The translations under genes were made by a program, and so were the position numbers. Shown in pieces: positions 27,177 to 36,035 of a DNA stretch of 64,000 nt. Within the stretch, counting starts at the first letter, position 1. Each line of letters starts with the position of its first letter. The notes below the pieces were generated by a model, which worked only from the letters and a program-made list of their open reading frames with translations, ran no database searches and was not told the origin of the DNA. Origin of the DNA: an uncultured Myxococcales bacterium (GTDB taxonomy: Bacteria > Myxococcota > Myxococcia > Myxococcales > Myxococcaceae); contig CALJKW010000061.1 in assembly GCA_937980205.1 (NCBI GenBank), positions 59,351 to 123,350 on the forward strand, in the 5' to 3' direction.

Positions 27177-27262
27177 GGCTCGCCCTCGGGGCGCTGGTGG
27201 TGCCGGCGGTGTTCGGCGGTTTCCTGCTCTTCATCGCGTCGGTCTCGCGCATCACGGGTTAG
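27173..27262 (+). CDS. 29-residue single-pass membrane microprotein
   Basis: A GTG overlapping the DUF1552 stop codon (GTGA) opens a 29-codon frame ending TAG. The peptide is one continuous hydrophobic segment (RLALGALVVPAVFGGFLLFI) followed by ASVSRITG, a plausible single transmembrane helix with one basic residue at each end. The overlap suggests translational coupling to the DUF1592-DUF1552 pair. It is too short to recognise. It could instead be chance, but both the overlap and the hydrophobicity are striking. Confidence 0.45.
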   Translation: MRLALGALVVPAVFGGFLLFIASVSRITG

Positions 27263-27272
27263 ATCGTCCGGC

Positions 27273-28661
27273 GTGGACCCCTCTCGCGTCTATTGGCAGC
27301 GCGCCCGACCTCCTCCGAGGCCGGCGCTCACCGGCACGTACGCGTGCGACGTCGCGGTCATCGGCGGCGGCATGGCCGGACTCGAGGCGGCGAAGCTGCT
27401 CGTCGAGGCCGGCAAGCGCGTCGCGCTGCTCGAGGCCGACGTTTGCGGCGGCGCCGCCACCGGCTGCAGCTCGGGCTTCATGACGGCCGACAGCGAGCTG
27501 CAGGTCGCGCAGCTGCTGCGCCGCTTCGGCGAATACACGACGCGCGCGCTCTACGAGGCCGTGCACGCCGTGACGACCGCGCTGCGCGACGAGATCGAGC
27601 GCGACGCCATCGCCTGCGACCTCATCGAGGCCGACTGCCTCTTCGTCGCGAGAGACCCACGCTCGTACGACGACATCGTCGAAGAGCACCGCGCCCGCTG
27701 GCGCCTCGGCATGGAGTCTTCGCTGCTCGTCGGTGACGAGCTGCACGCCTCGCTCGGCCCGACCAGCCGCTACTTCGCCGGCGTCCGCTACTCGGACACC
27801 TACGCCCTCGACGCGTTCGCCTTCGCGCAGGCGCGCGCGAAGAACCTCGAGGCGAAGGGCCTGCGCATCTTCGAGGCCACGCGCGTCGTCGCCATCGAGC
27901 CCGGCGTCGTGCGCAGCGAGGGCGGCGAGGTGCGCTGCGACAAGGTCGTCGTCGCCACCGACCGCTTCACGCCGGAGCTCGGCATCGAGCGGCCCGACGT
28001 CTACGCGGTGCAGACGGTGCTCGCGCTCTCGAAGCCGATGCCGAAGGAGCGCCTCGACGCGCTCTTTCCGACCGGCCCGCTGATGGTCTGGGACAGCGAG
28101 CTCGACTACCGGTACTTCCGGCCGACGCCCGAGGGCCGGCTGCTCTTCGGCGGCAACCAGCTGCGGCGCGTGTACCTCTCGTCGACCGACGAGTCGGAGC
28201 CCGTGGTGCCGAAGCTCCTCGACGACGTGCGCAAGCACCTGCCGGGCCTCGGCGAGGTGGAGATCGAGTGGCACTGGCCGGGCTACCTCGGCGTGAGCCG
28301 CGACCTCTTGCCCATCGCCGGGCGGCTCGACGACTGGCGCGCCGTCGCCATCTGCGGCACCGGCATTCCCTGGTCCGCGTTCGGTGGGCAGATCGCCGCG
28401 CGCGCGGTGCTCGGCGAGTCCGAGCCGCTCGACACGCTCTTCCACCCGCACCGCACCTTCACCGAGCTCGAGCTGTTTCAGCCGGTGCTGTCGAAGCCGC
28501 TCACGTTCGCGCTCTCGCACCTGCACGCGAAGCGGTGGCTCACCGGCACCAGCGAAGAGGTGAAGTTCCGCAAGCAGGTGCTCGGCGTGACCGTGGCGGC
28601 GGCCGTCGTCGGCGGAGTGCTCTGGTGGCTCTTGCGCGACGACGACGAGAAGAAGGACTGA
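27273..28661 (+). CDS. FAD-dependent oxidoreductase (DAO family), tail-anchored
   Basis: This 462-residue protein has an N-terminal Rossmann motif ACDVAVIGGGMAGLEAAKLL with a following LEADVCGG acidic residue that binds FAD ribose. The GCSSGFMTADSEL segment and the C-terminal CGTGIPWSAFGGQIAARAV match the DAO (D-amino acid oxidase/OrdL) family, which oxidises amines or amino acids. A hydrophobic segment near the C-terminus (VLGVTVAAAVVGGVLWWLL) followed by RDDDEKKD suggests a tail anchor, which is unusual for the family. The GTG start is favoured: TTAGAT lies 8 bases upstream. The substrate is unknown. Confidence 0.84.
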   Translation: MDPSRVYWQRARPPPRPALTGTYACDVAVIGGGMAGLEAAKLLVEAGKRVALLEADVCGGAATGCSSGFMTADSELQVAQLLRRFGEYTTRALYEAVHAVTTALRDEIERDAIACDLIEADCLFVARDPRSYDDIVEEHRARWRLGMESSLLVGDELHASLGPTSRYFAGVRYSDTYALDAFAFAQARAKNLEAKGLRIFEATRVVAIEPGVVRSEGGEVRCDKVVVATDRFTPELGIERPDVYAVQTVLALSKPMPKERLDALFPTGPLMVWDSELDYRYFRPTPEGRLLFGGNQLRRVYLSSTDESEPVVPKLLDDVRKHLPGLGEVEIEWHWPGYLGVSRDLLPIAGRLDDWRAVAICGTGIPWSAFGGQIAARAVLGESEPLDTLFHPHRTFTELELFQPVLSKPLTFALSHLHAKRWLTGTSEEVKFRKQVLGVTVAAAVVGGVLWWLLRDDDEKKD

Positions 28662-29399
28662 TCAGTGCGAGTCGTAGCCGAGCACCAGCATCGGCAGGAG
28701 CCCGAAGCCCGCCTTGCGCGTCTCGATCTGCGTGCCGTTCGTGCCCGTCGAGACGTACGCGGTCTCGAGCGGGAACACCGCGCGGAGGTCGAGCGCCAGC
28801 GTGAAGCCGCCGCGCCGCCCCGTCTCGGGGTTGCGCTTGCCGAACGTGAAGCCGATCTTGAGGTCGAGTGACGGCGTCCAGCCGCCGTAGGCGCGCACCT
28901 GCTCGCTGACCTCGTTGCTGTTCGAGGTCACGGTGACGCCCGCGAGGCTGAAGCGGCCGATGCCGGGGCCGGCGGCGATGAAGAAGACGTCTCCCAGGTT
29001 GAGCTCGGCCATCGCGCCGACGTACCACTGGCTCATCGCCGACAGGCTGAAGGAGCCGTTGCCCGAGGGGCCGAAGTAGAGCCCGCTGCCGCCGCCGAGC
29101 TGCATGTACGCCGCGAACAGCCGGTTGAACGTCCAGCCGATGCGGCCCTCGACGCCGAAGGTGAACATCGGCTGCGGCACGAACCAGCCGAGCTGCCCGT
29201 TGACGCCCCAGCGGAGTCGCCCTTCGTCCGAGAGGTCCTTCGCGGGCTGCGCCGGCGGCGGCGCTTCCGCGGGGGTGGCGGGCTCGGTGACCTCCGCAGG
29301 AGGAGGCGGCGGCGGGGGCGGCGGAGGCGGCGGCTCGGCGGCGAGCGCTGGCACTGCGACGCACAACGAGACCGCGAGGGACACGAGCGTTCGGCGCAT
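28662..29399 (-). CDS. outer-membrane beta-barrel protein with Pro-rich linker
   Basis: This 245-residue protein has a signal peptide (LAVSLCVAVPALAAE), then a run of 12 Pro (about residues 23-34) and a Pro/Ala/Glu linker. The C-terminal domain is rich in alternating hydrophobic and Gly residues (GVEGRIGWTFNRLFAAY, GAMAELNLGDVFFIAAG, LKIGFTFGKRNPETG) typical of small transmembrane beta barrels. A good Shine-Dalgarno sequence (AGGGGAG) precedes the ATG at 29399. The stop abuts that of the convergent oxidoreductase gene. The Pro-rich arm may span the peptidoglycan layer. Confidence 0.72.
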   Translation of the reverse strand: MRRTLVSLAVSLCVAVPALAAEPPPPPPPPPPPPAEVTEPATPAEAPPPAQPAKDLSDEGRLRWGVNGQLGWFVPQPMFTFGVEGRIGWTFNRLFAAYMQLGGGSGLYFGPSGNGSFSLSAMSQWYVGAMAELNLGDVFFIAAGPGIGRFSLAGVTVTSNSNEVSEQVRAYGGWTPSLDLKIGFTFGKRNPETGRRGGFTLALDLRAVFPLETAYVSTGTNGTQIETRKAGFGLLPMLVLGYDSH

Positions 29400-29533
29400 G
29401 AAGCTCCCCTTTGCTTGGACTTGGTTGTCGGACTCCGGCCAGGCGATCCGCCGGCCGACGACGGCGCCCCCTGTACGGCTATTCACCCGGAGCGTTTCGC
29501 GTCTGGGCCCGGTTGGCTGTAGGGTGGTGTCCG

Positions 29534-30376
29534 ATGGCACGCGTTCAAGGCGCCCCGAAGAAGGTTCAGGTCCCGAAGCAGCCGAAGCCGGCGGCGGAGA
29601 CGAAGTCGTCCAACAAGACGAAGTCCACCCAGGGCACGACGGCGACGAAGGAAGTCGGCGCGAAGAAGGACGACAAGTACGGCAAGCAGGTGCCGCCCGC
29701 CGTCACGGCGACGGCTCCGAAGCCGGACGCGCTGACGCCCGCGCTCAACCGTGCGTTCTTCACGCTGGCGAAGACGATCGAGACCGAAGACGCGGCGGGT
29801 CCGCTGGCGCAGGCCGCGCTTCGCGAGTTCGTGAAGTCGCCCGAGGCGATGGCGGCGTTCCAGCAGGCCATCCCCTACCTCGAGTCGAGCGCCGCGGCGA
29901 TCGGCTCGAAGATCGGCGCGCCGCAGATCGGCAAGGCCGCCGCTTCTGCGCTGCCGCTCGTCGCGAACGGGCAGACCGTGAAGGCGCTGCTCAAGGCTGC
30001 GCACGAGGTCGGTGGCCCGAACGGGCGCCGGCTCGTCGGCGCTGCGCTGCGCGGGTTGAACACGGGCAAAGGCATGGCCGGCGCGGCGGCAGAGCTCAGC
30101 GCGACCGCGGCGAAGATCGCGGCGAAGGCTCCCGCGCTCGGCGCGGCGGCGGGCGGCGTCGCGAAGGCGCTGCCGGTCATCGGCAACGCCGCGAACATCA
30201 TCGCCGTCGGCGCTTCGCTCAAGGGGCTCGTCGACTCGATTCGAGACCCCTCGGTGACGAAGGGCGGAGTCCTGGCGCGCGTCGTTCACCTCGCGGCGAG
30301 CGTGTGCGGCTGCTTCATTCCGCCCGCGGCGCTGGTGGCCGCGGCCATCGACGTGAAGCAGGCCGTCGCGAGCTGA
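29534..30376 (+). CDS. hypothetical protein with Lys/Pro-rich N-terminus
   Basis: This 280-residue protein has a basic, Lys/Pro/Thr-rich N-terminal region (about residues 1-55), a helical Ala-rich middle, and a C-terminal Gly/Ala-rich hydrophobic region (GVAKALPVIGNAANIIAVGA and CGCFIPPAALVAAAID) that could insert in or coat a membrane. No signal peptide. A TAGGGT box lies 8 bases upstream of the ATG at 29534. No family was recognised. Its stop is immediately followed by the stop of the convergent photolyase gene; the two stops form the palindrome TGATCA. Confidence 0.62.
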   Translation: MARVQGAPKKVQVPKQPKPAAETKSSNKTKSTQGTTATKEVGAKKDDKYGKQVPPAVTATAPKPDALTPALNRAFFTLAKTIETEDAAGPLAQAALREFVKSPEAMAAFQQAIPYLESSAAAIGSKIGAPQIGKAAASALPLVANGQTVKALLKAAHEVGGPNGRRLVGAALRGLNTGKGMAGAAAELSATAAKIAAKAPALGAAAGGVAKALPVIGNAANIIAVGASLKGLVDSIRDPSVTKGGVLARVVHLAASVCGCFIPPAALVAAAIDVKQAVAS

Positions 30377-31861
30377 TCAGAGCAGGGGCAGCTGCGGCGG
30401 CGCGCCGGTGTAGCGCTCGATGTACTTCTTCACGCGCACCTTCCGCGCCGTGTTCTCGCTCGACATGTAGCGAATCTTCCCGAACACCTTCCGCTCGGGG
30501 CCCCACGCGCGGTCGTAGCGGCCGAGGACCCACATGAACCCGCTCCACGAGTTGGGGTCGCGGCCGTCGAGCGACCAGCGGTTCATGAGGTGCTCCATGC
30601 GGGCGAGCGCCTCTTGGGGCGTGCGCGACCACTCGAGCAGCTTCTTGCCCCAGAGCATGCGCAGGTAGTTGTGGAACCAGCCGTCGCGCACGAGCTGCGC
30701 GTTCGCGGCGTTCCACAGCGGGTCGTGCGTCTTCGAGGCCTCGAGCTGCTCGAGCGTGTACAGGTGCTCGCGCGGGTCGCTCGCGTGCTCGGCGTGCGTC
30801 TTGAGCGCCCACGGCGGCAACGACTCGAACTGCGTGTAGTCGTCGGGCCGGTGGCTCGCCATGTTGTGCCCGAGCTCGCGCCAGGTGACGAGCTCGTCGA
30901 GGAAGCCCTCGGCGCCGCGGCTCAGCTTCCACCAGCCCTCGCGCGCGCCGCCGATGCTCTTGCCGAGCTTCTCGGGCGACCACTTCTCGCGCTTCGCCAC
31001 GGCCCACAGCACCTGGTGCACCGAGAGGTGGCCGAAGTGCAGGTACGGGGAGAGCTTCGAGGTGCCGTCGACCTCGGGCTCGTTGCGCGTGTCGGGGTAG
31101 GCGTCGAGCTTCTCGTCGACGAACAGGCGCAGCCGCTCTTCCGCGGCGACGGCGCCGCCGCGCATCGCCACCGGCTGCACCGCGTGGTCGATGGGAAGCC
31201 GCGCGAGGAGCGCGGGGTCGGCGAGCGCTCCTTCCGCCGACGGCCAGCGCCGGGTGACGGCGGCCGGCAGCCCGGGGTGCGCGGGGAGCTTCGCGCCGGC
31301 GAGCGGGTCGTCCTCCGGCGGTTGCAGCAGGTGCGGCTTGAGCTCCTTCTGCAGGTAGAGGCGCAGCGAGTGGGCGGTGCTGAACACCGCCGGCGTGGCC
31401 CACATCGGCAGCAGGCCGTTCGAGTCGACGACCTCGAAGCGGACGGCCAGGCGCGCCGCCGCCGCCCGTTGCATGCGCGGCACGAACAGGCAGGGCCAGT
31501 CGTCGCCGACCACCGCGCACGCCTGCGTCGCGAGCGCCTCGACCAGGCCCTTGCCGGCGCCCGGTGACGGCTCCACGTACGGGAGGTAGAGCGCGCGGCT
31601 CTTCGCGAAGCGCTTCGCGTTGTCGGCCATGCCCGCGAGCACGAAGGCGTGCAGCCGCTCGCTGGCGTACGGGTAGGCGACGCGCAGCGGCTCGAGCACG
31701 ACGAGCGGCCGGTCGAGCTCCTGCGCCAGCTCGATCGCGCGCTGCAGCGCGAAGTTCGCGCGCGCCCGGCGGAACGACGTCATCCAGTACAGGACGTGCC
31801 GGCCGCGGCGCTCGACGGGCCGGTCGTTCAAGGTGCGGATGCGGACCGTGGGGACGGACAT
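30377..31861 (-). CDS. class II deoxyribodipyrimidine photolyase
   Basis: This 494-residue protein begins with the photolyase antenna domain (VLYWMTSFRRARANFALQRA). The C-terminal FAD-binding part has the class II pattern: FLDELVTWRELGHNM, SKTHDPLWNAANAQLV, WFHNYLRMLWGKKLLEW, NRWSLDGRDPNSWSGFMW and VFGKIRYMSSENTARK. It repairs UV-induced cyclobutane pyrimidine dimers using blue light, with the electron coming from reduced FAD. Length matches class II enzymes. The ATG is supported by TTAGCT 7 bases upstream and by the alignment start. Confidence 0.93.
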   Translation of the reverse strand: MSVPTVRIRTLNDRPVERRGRHVLYWMTSFRRARANFALQRAIELAQELDRPLVVLEPLRVAYPYASERLHAFVLAGMADNAKRFAKSRALYLPYVEPSPGAGKGLVEALATQACAVVGDDWPCLFVPRMQRAAAARLAVRFEVVDSNGLLPMWATPAVFSTAHSLRLYLQKELKPHLLQPPEDDPLAGAKLPAHPGLPAAVTRRWPSAEGALADPALLARLPIDHAVQPVAMRGGAVAAEERLRLFVDEKLDAYPDTRNEPEVDGTSKLSPYLHFGHLSVHQVLWAVAKREKWSPEKLGKSIGGAREGWWKLSRGAEGFLDELVTWRELGHNMASHRPDDYTQFESLPPWALKTHAEHASDPREHLYTLEQLEASKTHDPLWNAANAQLVRDGWFHNYLRMLWGKKLLEWSRTPQEALARMEHLMNRWSLDGRDPNSWSGFMWVLGRYDRAWGPERKVFGKIRYMSSENTARKVRVKKYIERYTGAPPQLPLL

Positions 31862-31868
31862 GTCGTGC

Positions 31869-31874
31869 AGCTAA
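31869..31874 (-). promoter_or_regulatory. candidate -10 box of the photolyase gene
   Basis: TTAGCT on the minus strand ends 7 bases before the ATG at 31861, identical in sequence and spacing to the box before the 590 gene. No Shine-Dalgarno sequence is present. Confidence 0.4.
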
Positions 31875-31879
31875 CGGCC

Positions 31880-31915
31880 GAGCCCCGATTTTCGCTTCGC
31901 TCAAAATGGGTGCTC
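31880..31915 (-). terminator. hairpin at the end of the penicillin-acylase gene
   Basis: GAGC-CCC(G)ATTTT pairs with AAAATGGG-T-GCTC around a 10-base loop (one bulged G, one bulged T). It overlaps the acylase stop and lies between it and the photolyase promoter, so it could separate the two transcription units. No long U-run. Confidence 0.4.
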
Positions 31916-34064
31916 AGGGCGCGAGCGTCGTGAGCCGCGCCCCCGCGAGCTCCTCCCGCGTGCGCGGCAGCCGGTGGGAGCGGTTCGTGCGCCACAGCTC
32001 GGCGGTCTGCTTCACCGGCAGCGCGTCGTAGGCGAGGGGCCCTTCGGGCGTCAGCTCGACCGTCAGCCTGCGGGCGGCGCCGTTCGTGAAGGAGAAGTCC
32101 TCTCCGTCCATCACCGGCCAGCCCTGGTCGATGGTCTCGATGCCGCCGCCGCGCGCGAACGCCGGCTCGCCCTTCGGCGGCACGCTCTCGTCGACGCCGA
32201 CGGTGAGCGCGAAGTGCGGCAGCAGCGGAGCGAAGCGCAGCGTGTGCCTCGTGCCCCACGGCTCGGCCGGCAACCCGTCGGCCACGCGCGCGAGGATGTC
32301 GTCGCGCGTCTCGACGACGTCGGCCGTGCGCACGTCGTCCCACAGCGGGCTGCCGCGCTCGAGCATGGCGAGCACGGCGACGAGCTTCTGCTTCGCGCCG
32401 AGCGTGACGGAGGCCTTCTCGAGCTCGTCGCCGATCGCCGCGTCCTCGAGCCGCACCAGCCACGCGTGGAACATCGTCGGCTCCACGGCGTCGGCGCGCG
32501 CGTCGAAGTCCCAGCCGCGCAGCGACGACGGGAACCACGGCGCGAACCGCTTCGCGACGAGCATGACGGTGTCGGCCTGAATCGCCTCCATGTCCTCGCG
32601 CGTGGCGCGGCCGTCGAGCGCGGCGAGCCGTTGTGTGATGCGCTCGGCGCGAAAGCCCTCGGACCAGTCGTAGCCGAGGTAGACCGGCGCATCGAACGGG
32701 TCGCCGTCGGCGGACAGCCCGGCCGGGTCGTTGTTCGCCGCGGCGATGAACGGCTGCGTGCCCGCGTGCGGCAGCTGCTCGACGGGCACGTCTCCCAGCC
32801 ACTCGGCGCTGCCGTCGCCGGGCAGCACCATCGACGGGTTGGTGCCACGCGGACGAATCGGCACGCGGCCGACCATCTGGAAGGCGATGTCTCCGTGGCT
32901 GTCGGCGAAGACGAACGCCATGCCCGGCGCCTCGATGGGCTTCACCGCCGCGCGCGCCTCGCCGACGTCGCGCGTGTAGAGCAGGGCGAGCAGGCCGTCG
33001 ACCTCGTGCGTGGGCTCGAGCGCGACCCAGCGAACGGAGAGGCTCGTGCCGGGCAGCATCGGCCCGTGCAGCGGCACCTCGCGGACCTCGACGTCGCGCC
33101 AGTTGCCCAGGCCCGTCGCGATGCGCTCGACGCGCGTCTCGAACGCGACGGGGTCGGGCTCCTGGTACACGTCCATCTGGTCGAACATGGCGTTGCAGAT
33201 TCCCCACGCGACGTGAGCGTTGTGGCCGAAGACGACGCCGGGGACTCCGGGGAAGGCGGTGCCGGTGACGTCGAGCGCGTCGGGGCCTTCGGTGACGACG
33301 AGGTGGACGCCCATGAGCATGCTCGGCGACGACAGCGGCAGGTGCGGGTCGTTCGCGAGCAGCGCGTGACCGCTCGCCGAGTGCGCGCCGCTGACCGCCC
33401 ACGCGTTGGTGCCGACCGCGAGCCTGCTCGGCAGCAGCTTCTTCAGCTTCGCGGCGTAGAAGCCGGGCGTCGTCGCGGCGCTCGACGGAGGAGCGAAGCG
33501 CATCAGCTCGGCGAACACCTCGGGGCCGACCTTCTCGAGCAGCCGCGTGCGCTCGAGCTCGGCGTCGGCGTTGAAGGAGAGGTACAGCTCCATCAGGCGC
33601 AGCACGGCGAGCGAGTCTTCCGGCTTCCACGGGCGCGTGCCGGGGCCGAGCAGCAGCTCCGCCCCGCGCGGCACCGGGTGGCGCTCGGAGAGCCAGAGGT
33701 TCACCCCCGCGGCGTAGCCCTCGAGCAGCTCGCGGCTGCGCCCGGGCGGAGTCTGTTCCCACATGCGCGCGGCCACGCGGCGCAGGCCGAGCGTGCGCAT
33801 GAGGATGTCCGACTCGAGGAAGTCGTCGGCGAGGAAGCCGAAGGCCTCGGCGAGCTCTCCGTTCGCGGTGCGGCGGAACAGCTCGAGCTGCGGCATGCGC
33901 TCGCGCGCGGCGGCGTAGCCCTGGGCGAAGGCGGCGTCGTGGAGCGAGGTCGCGAAGACGTGCGGCCAGCCGTTGTCGTCGGTGAGGACTTCGGCGGGGG
34001 CGCGCGGTCGTTCGGACTTCATCGGGCTGCACGCGATGATCAGCACCAGCAGAGCCCGCTTCAT
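31914..34064 (-). CDS. penicillin-acylase family Ntn hydrolase homologue with Thr at nucleophile
   Basis: This 716-residue protein has a lipoprotein-like signal peptide (LIIACSP). The penicillin-acylase pattern is clear: VFATSLHDAAFAQGYAAARE in the alpha region, a spacer, then the beta-chain start AVGTNAWAVSGAHSASGHAL with ALLANDPHLPL, and later NNDPAGLSADGD and LRFAPLLPHFAL. The family matures by self-cleavage before an N-terminal Ser (usual GSN). Here that residue is Thr219, codon at 33408-33410. Ntn hydrolases of other families use Thr, so it may still be active, or it may be a pseudoenzyme. ATG at 34064 overlaps the upstream stop (TGATG). Confidence 0.85.
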   Translation of the reverse strand: MKRALLVLIIACSPMKSERPRAPAEVLTDDNGWPHVFATSLHDAAFAQGYAAARERMPQLELFRRTANGELAEAFGFLADDFLESDILMRTLGLRRVAARMWEQTPPGRSRELLEGYAAGVNLWLSERHPVPRGAELLLGPGTRPWKPEDSLAVLRLMELYLSFNADAELERTRLLEKVGPEVFAELMRFAPPSSAATTPGFYAAKLKKLLPSRLAVGTNAWAVSGAHSASGHALLANDPHLPLSSPSMLMGVHLVVTEGPDALDVTGTAFPGVPGVVFGHNAHVAWGICNAMFDQMDVYQEPDPVAFETRVERIATGLGNWRDVEVREVPLHGPMLPGTSLSVRWVALEPTHEVDGLLALLYTRDVGEARAAVKPIEAPGMAFVFADSHGDIAFQMVGRVPIRPRGTNPSMVLPGDGSAEWLGDVPVEQLPHAGTQPFIAAANNDPAGLSADGDPFDAPVYLGYDWSEGFRAERITQRLAALDGRATREDMEAIQADTVMLVAKRFAPWFPSSLRGWDFDARADAVEPTMFHAWLVRLEDAAIGDELEKASVTLGAKQKLVAVLAMLERGSPLWDDVRTADVVETRDDILARVADGLPAEPWGTRHTLRFAPLLPHFALTVGVDESVPPKGEPAFARGGGIETIDQGWPVMDGEDFSFTNGAARRLTVELTPEGPLAYDALPVKQTAELWRTNRSHRLPRTREELAGARLTTLAP

Positions 34065-34627
34065 CACCACACCATCCCGAAGCGGTAGCCGGCGGCGAAG
34101 GTCGGCACGAGCGAGCCGAGCAGCGTGGAGACTCCGCCGCGCAGGTAGACCTCGACGAAGCCGTTGCGGCTGAAGAAGACGGTGAGCGGCAGCTCGAGGG
34201 CGCCGGTGTTCATGAGGCCGTTGAGGCCGCCCGACACTCCGCCGCCGACGAGCTGGGCCTCGTACGCGAGCATCGGCGTCAGCGCGAGCCGCGGAGTCAG
34301 CCGGAACGCCCAGCCGACTCCCAGGCCCGCGCGCACCGCGAAGACGGCGTAGAGGCCGGCGCCGCCGGTGGCGAGCAGGGCGTCGATTCCGAGGCGGGGC
34401 TCGAAGGTGAGGCCGAGCTTCGAGACCCAGCGCACCGCGATGCCGCCGAACAGCGTCACGGTCGAGAACGCGCTGCCGGCCTGCGGCGCGCTGAACAGCC
34501 CGACGCCGAGCGACGCGGAGCCCAGGATGCTCACCGAGCCGTCCGCGTACTCGCGGGCGGGCTCTTCGAGCTGGGTGACGACTTCACCTTCGGTGGCGCA
34601 CAGCAGCGTGAGCAGGACGAGTGTCAT
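34064..34627 (-). CDS. outer-membrane beta-barrel-like protein
   Basis: This 187-residue protein has a signal peptide (LVLLTLLCATEG). The rest is rich in Gly and alternating aromatic/hydrophobic residues (SILGSASLGVGLFS, KLGLTFEPRLGID, RLALTPMLAYEAQL, GFVEVYLRGGVSTLLG) and ends in an aromatic residue (FGMVW), as many outer-membrane barrels do. It is coupled to the penicillin-acylase homologue by a TGATG overlap. ATG at 34627 has GAGGAG just upstream. Confidence 0.65.
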   Translation of the reverse strand: MTLVLLTLLCATEGEVVTQLEEPAREYADGSVSILGSASLGVGLFSAPQAGSAFSTVTLFGGIAVRWVSKLGLTFEPRLGIDALLATGGAGLYAVFAVRAGLGVGWAFRLTPRLALTPMLAYEAQLVGGGVSGGLNGLMNTGALELPLTVFFSRNGFVEVYLRGGVSTLLGSLVPTFAAGYRFGMVW

Positions 34628-34698
34628 GCTCCTCACGGTAGAGAGGCGCCGCCCGCGCAACATGTGCCGGAAGTCACAAAACGTGGTGGGATGCCTTC

Positions 34699-34935
34699 GT
34701 GCGCTGGCTGTTCCTTCTGGTGCTGGCGAGCTGCTCGGGGCTGCGCGGCGCGTGCGTCACGGACGGCGACTGCCCCTTCGGCCGCATCTGCGTCATCGTG
34801 AGCGGCAACGCTCAGTGCGAAGAGCCGTGCACGAGCTCGGCGCAGTGTCCCCCGGCTGAGCGCTGCGCGACCTGCCTCACCGATCCGTCGTGCCCGAACT
34901 GCAGAGCGTGCCTGCGCTCGGCCTGCATCCCGTGA
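34699..34935 (+). CDS. small Cys-rich lipoprotein upstream of a histidine kinase
   Basis: This 78-residue protein (GTG start) has a signal peptide with lipobox LASCSG. The mature part has 13 cysteines (CVTDGDCPFGRIC, CTSSAQCPPAERCATC, CPNCRAC), a Dickkopf/EGF-like arrangement found in many myxobacterial lipoproteins. Its stop overlaps the GTG of the sensor kinase gene (GTGA), so it is made with the kinase and could serve as a sensing accessory. That role is inference from context only. Confidence 0.65.
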   Translation: MRWLFLLVLASCSGLRGACVTDGDCPFGRICVIVSGNAQCEEPCTSSAQCPPAERCATCLTDPSCPNCRACLRSACIP

Positions 34936-36035
34936 AGGAACAGACGACCATCCTGGGGCCCATCGAGCCGCTCCTGCGCGGCATCGCGCTCGTCATCTGG
35001 GCGTTCGTGGGCGTCACGCGCTTCGACGGCGGGCCGAAGCTCTGGCTCGTCCCCTGGGTGCTCTACGCCGCCGGCACGCTGCTCGGCGCGGCGCGGCGCC
35101 GGCTGCCGCAGGCGGTGAACGTCGGCGTCCTCGCGATGATGACGGCCAGCGTGCTCGCGCTGCCGCGGCTGGGCCTCGTCGGCTTCGAGGGCATGTTCCT
35201 CTCGTTCGTCGTCGTGCAGCTGCCGACCGTCATCGGCATGCGCGCCTCCGTCGTCTGGGCCATCGCGCACATCCCGCTGCTGTTGCCGATGGTCTGGGAG
35301 TTCAACAACGCCCGCCAGCTGATGGAGCTGTTCGGCGCGTACTCGTCGTTCTCCACGTTCGCGCTGCTGGTGCACTACGTGCGGCGCCGAGAGCAGCGGG
35401 CGCGGGCCGAGCTCGCGCAGAGCAACGCGTCGCTGCTCGCCACGCGCGCGCTGGTCGTCGAGGGCAGCCAGCAGGCCGAGCGGCTGCGCATCTCGCGCGA
35501 GCTGCACGACAGCCTCGGGCACCACCTCGTCGCGCTGGGGCTGCAGCTCGACCTCGCCCAGCGGCAGGCGACCGGCCCGGCAGCAGAGGCGCTCGCGCGC
35601 GCGAGAGACATCGCGAAGGGCTCGCTCGCCGAGGTGCGCAAGGCGGTGAGCGAGCTGCAGACCGACGTCGGCGTCGACGTCATCGCCTCGCTGAAGGCGC
35701 TCGCGGCCGGCGTGCCGGCGCCGCAAATTCTCATCGACGCTCCCGACGAGCTCGGCGTCGGCGGAGAGCACAGCCACGCCGTCTACCGCTGCGTGCAGGA
35801 GGCGATCACCAACGCGGTGAAGCACGCTTCGGCGCAGCACGTGTGGGTCAGCATCCGGCGCGACGGCGGTTTCCTCGACATCACCGTGCGCGACGACGGA
35901 GTGGGCGCCCCGCAGCTCGAGAAGGGCCGGGGGCTCGAGGGCATCACCGCTCGGGTCGCCGCGCTCGGCGGCGAGGCGCGGTTCGAGACCGGGCGCGGCT
36001 TCACGGTACGCTTGAAGGTCCCGGTGCCGACATGA
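34932..36035 (+). CDS. membrane sensor histidine kinase, NarX/DesK type
   Basis: This 367-residue protein has about five or six transmembrane helices in its first 150 residues. The HisKA_3 dimerisation helix has the phospho-acceptor His in RISRELHDSLGHHLVALG. The HATPase has RCVQEAITNAVKHASA (N box), RDDGVGAP (G1) and GRGLEGITARVAALGG (G2). It pairs with the LuxR-type regulator that follows by ATGA overlap. The GTG at 34932, overlapping the lipoprotein stop, is chosen because it gives the compact operon; an ATG 42 bases upstream would lie inside the lipoprotein gene. The signal is unknown. Confidence 0.9.
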   Translation: MKEQTTILGPIEPLLRGIALVIWAFVGVTRFDGGPKLWLVPWVLYAAGTLLGAARRRLPQAVNVGVLAMMTASVLALPRLGLVGFEGMFLSFVVVQLPTVIGMRASVVWAIAHIPLLLPMVWEFNNARQLMELFGAYSSFSTFALLVHYVRRREQRARAELAQSNASLLATRALVVEGSQQAERLRISRELHDSLGHHLVALGLQLDLAQRQATGPAAEALARARDIAKGSLAEVRKAVSELQTDVGVDVIASLKALAAGVPAPQILIDAPDELGVGGEHSHAVYRCVQEAITNAVKHASAQHVWVSIRRDGGFLDITVRDDGVGAPQLEKGRGLEGITARVAALGGEARFETGRGFTVRLKVPVPT

